8,826 nt of DNA from Bacteroidales bacterium. Its GTDB lineage: Bacteria; Bacteroidota; Bacteroidia; Bacteroidales; UBA932. Every line of letters begins with the position of its first letter. Position 1 is the first letter of the stretch. Below are positions 6,994 to 8,826 of the stretch, piece after piece. The stretch covers positions 1-8,826 of the forward strand of contig JAAXVX010000044.1 in assembly GCA_013335275.1 (NCBI GenBank), read 5' to 3'. Under the pieces are notes generated by a model. That model made no database searches and was not told where the DNA came from. It worked only from the letters and a program-made list of their open reading frames with translations. The position numbers and the translations under genes were made by a program.

Positions 6994-7000
6994 TATCCGG

Positions 7001-8826
7001 CTATTTTGTTTTATCCCTGTTTGCGGTTCCTTTTTTGACAAAAGCCTCACCCCATTTTGTGAGTCCTTCGATTCTTATATCCATCTTTGAATCTCTGTCT
7101 CCGGTATAGAAGACCACTTTTGCTGTTCCCTTTTCGTCTGTTTTGACACTTGGGTTCCAGTAGATGGTTGTTCGCAGGTCTTTTACAGTAGAGTTGATCT
7201 CTTTGGCAACCTCGTATTTTGGAGAATAAAAGTCTACGTTCTTCTGGTATCCCAGAGGCGTAACCCTGGCAACATTCGTTGAAGTTTTGTTTTGCAGGAT
7301 TCCCGATCCCGCCCTTCTGGAAGTAATAAGGATTACCCCGTTAATAGTATTGAAAGCAGCACCGGCTGTTCCTCTCAGAAAAGCTACATTCTCTATGTCC
7401 ATAACGGTCATCCCGTACTGTTCAAGCATTTCCGTACTGTTCCACTGCAGGCCGTCCACATAGAGAAGAGGTTCGCCCGGGCCATTAAATGTCACGGCCC
7501 TTGGAGATATTAATTTCCCATTCTCCTTGTATAATCCCGGGAATGCCGAAATTATATAGTCCTGAAGCATCATGTTGTCAAATTCGGAAAGCTGGTCCCG
7601 CTCTCTGATGTCTTCCTTACGGAAGGTATGAAGGAATGGTGAAGGGTTGAATTTTGGCTTAAAAATCTCCTTAATGGGGGCAACAACCACAATTTCCTTA
7701 AGAGTTCTCATCTCTTCTCCTGTTGAAATGGACCGTTGCTCTTTTACGGCACTCTCAATAACGTTCTTTTTGACCTGCGGAATTGTGTAGTTTGATGCAA
7801 ACGTGAGAGGAGGGAAAACCTCGGCATCTATTTTCAATCCGTAGAGCTGACCGCCCTGCTTACCGACAACCCCGAACAGAAATTTTGTGCTGTCCGGAAA
7901 GGAGAGCCCCTCGAGCAGGAATGTGCTCTTCTTCTCAAGGTAGAAAGCCTGTTGCAGTTTTATTGAAGGGGCAAATATCATAAGTGTAGTGTTCTTTGCC
8001 TCTTTGCGGAACAATCCGGCAACAGATCCTGAGATTTCCTGGAAATACTCTCTCTTATATTTTTTGAGACTTTTTGAGTGATACCTCCAGCCTTGAGTCA
8101 TCATAAGTAAATCGAGGTATCTTTCGGTTTCGGCCGATGGGTTTTCGAAATAATAACCAGGATCCTCAACCTCTCCGCTCAGTTCGCTTGTGAGCTCCAT
8201 ATAGCTGAGGAGGTTTTCCCTGTATGGAACAGACGGCGCCAGTGCGCTGTCGGTAACCGATATTGAAAACTCTCCCAAAACGGGACCACCCAAAGTATCA
8301 TTAAGCGATATGTTCAGTTCTACTTTTTCCCGTTTTCCGTATGACGGTTTCTGTGGTTCAATTTTTATAACCGGCCGGTATTTGCGGTTTATGAATATTA
8401 ATCTTTCCGCAAGTATATCTCCGGCAGAGTTCATAATCTGGACAGAGTTTACGCCATACGGCATAGCGCCGGAATGAACAGTTTCGCTAATCTCTTCCTT
8501 TTCCAGCGATTTCATATAAAACGCTTCGGATCCGTTTTTAATAATAAGCTTTGTATTGCCTTTCAATGCTGCAGATATCTGCGCGACAATGTTTATCCTG
8601 TCTTTAATCCTGTTTATTGAAATAGTTGCGCCGCTTTGTTCTACTACTGGAAGTTCTGCCCTCTTTGTGAATCCCGATTCATCCGTCACCAGAGCATAAT
8701 ATCCTCCGGGGTCTGCAGAGAGAAGGCTTATAAGTCCCATTCCAAGATGTTTGGAAGAATATTCTCCAAGCATTTTACCTGCTGAACTGAATAAAAGAAG
8801 GTTCACTTTAACAGGATGGCCGTCTG
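7001..8826 (-). CDS. Macroglobulin-like / TonB plug-domain surface protein, 5' part outside window
   Basis: The frame is open from the right edge to the stop at 7001-7003, about 607 residues; the true start lies beyond 8826. The first visible residues (DGHPVKVNLLLFSSAGKML, then KHLGMG) look like an alpha-2-macroglobulin MG-type strand repeat. Another follows at about 8250-8380 (PVIKIEPQKPSYGKREKVEL, then GEFSISVTDSALAP). After LMMTQGWRYH comes a beta-rich part, then the linker LKEIVVVAPIKE and a TonB-receptor plug-like domain (about 7316-7624) with PLLYVDG, DIENVAFLRGTAGAAF and NGVILITSRR. The last 60 residues (TTIYWNPSVKTDEKGTAKVVFYTGD) resemble another macroglobulin-type strand. No 22-strand barrel follows the plug and no thioester motif is seen. 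Proteins with this architecture are common in Bacteroidota and mostly uncharacterised; an envelope location is inferred. Its stop is 7 bases from the lepA stop. Confidence 0.82.
   Translation of the reverse strand, partial: DGHPVKVNLLLFSSAGKMLGEYSSKHLGMGLISLLSADPGGYYALVTDESGFTKRAELPVVEQSGATISINRIKDRINIVAQISAALKGNTKLIIKNGSEAFYMKSLEKEEISETVHSGAMPYGVNSVQIMNSAGDILAERLIFINRKYRPVIKIEPQKPSYGKREKVELNISLNDTLGGPVLGEFSISVTDSALAPSVPYRENLLSYMELTSELSGEVEDPGYYFENPSAETERYLDLLMMTQGWRYHSKSLKKYKREYFQEISGSVAGLFRKEAKNTTLMIFAPSIKLQQAFYLEKKSTFLLEGLSFPDSTKFLFGVVGKQGGQLYGLKIDAEVFPPLTFASNYTIPQVKKNVIESAVKEQRSISTGEEMRTLKEIVVVAPIKEIFKPKFNPSPFLHTFRKEDIRERDQLSEFDNMMLQDYIISAFPGLYKENGKLISPRAVTFNGPGEPLLYVDGLQWNSTEMLEQYGMTVMDIENVAFLRGTAGAAFNTINGVILITSRRAGSGILQNKTSTNVARVTPLGYQKNVDFYSPKYEVAKEINSTVKDLRTTIYWNPSVKTDEKGTAKVVFYTGDRDSKMDIRIEGLTKWGEAFVKKGTANRDKTK

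Noticed and set aside
6994..7000. Possible intrinsic terminator between lepA and the plug-domain gene
   Set aside because: Only 7 bases separate the stops, and I found no convincing stem plus T-tract around them on either strand.
8804..8806. GTG codon as the start of the macroglobulin/plug gene
   Set aside because: The frame continues open to the window edge with family-like residues (DGHPVK) immediately before it, so this is an internal valine.
1..8826. Mobile element, CRISPR array, tRNA or phage genes
   Set aside because: I saw no spaced repeats, transposase or integrase motifs, terminal inverted repeats or tRNA-like cloverleaf; the gene content is ordinary core genome.

Overview
The window looks like chromosomal DNA from a member of the Bacteroidota, probably Bacteroidales. 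The reasons are: two exact TATCTTTG boxes (the Bacteroidota -7 consensus TAnnTTTG) in the only real intergenic promoter region; A/T-rich leaders with little Shine-Dalgarno signal; a transketolase split into two subunit genes; an EF-G C-terminus of the type I associate with Bacteroidales; and a large surface-type protein joining macroglobulin-like domains to a TonB plug domain. The content is dense and mostly housekeeping. I see no tRNA, rRNA, CRISPR array, insertion sequence, phage gene or attachment site, and no gene-free stretch above 300 bases. The largest gap is about 103 bases.

Layout. Positions 1-1758 (plus strand) form a tight run: the 3' end of an EF-G gene, a LolD/MacB-type ABC ATPase after 8 bases, and trmN6 overlapping the ATPase by 20 bases. 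Positions 1771-5102 (minus strand) form a probable five-gene operon, read right to left: transketolase N-terminal subunit, transketolase C-terminal subunit, an ECF sigma factor, a single-pass membrane protein in the anti-sigma position, and an exported Spy/CpxP-like protein. The gaps are only 21, 13, 24 and 10 bases. The 103-base region 5103-5205 is a divergent promoter serving this operon and lepA (5206-6993, plus strand). The 3' part of the macroglobulin/plug gene (7001-8826, minus strand) converges on lepA with 7 bases between stops and runs off the right edge.

How the genes fit together. EF-G, TrmN6 and LepA/EF4 belong to translation: ribosome translocation, tRNA modification and a translation-associated GTPase. 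The LolD-like ATPase would power lipoprotein release from the inner membrane. The transketolase pair serves the non-oxidative pentose phosphate pathway. The sigma / membrane protein / Spy-like trio has the layout of an envelope-stress circuit, with a periplasmic sensor, a membrane-spanning relay and a cytoplasmic sigma factor. Its placement directly downstream of transketolase with no visible promoter of its own is the most interesting arrangement here. The macroglobulin/plug protein, which has no beta-barrel, is the other item deserving attention. Nothing in the window is clearly a new system; the best candidates are those two.
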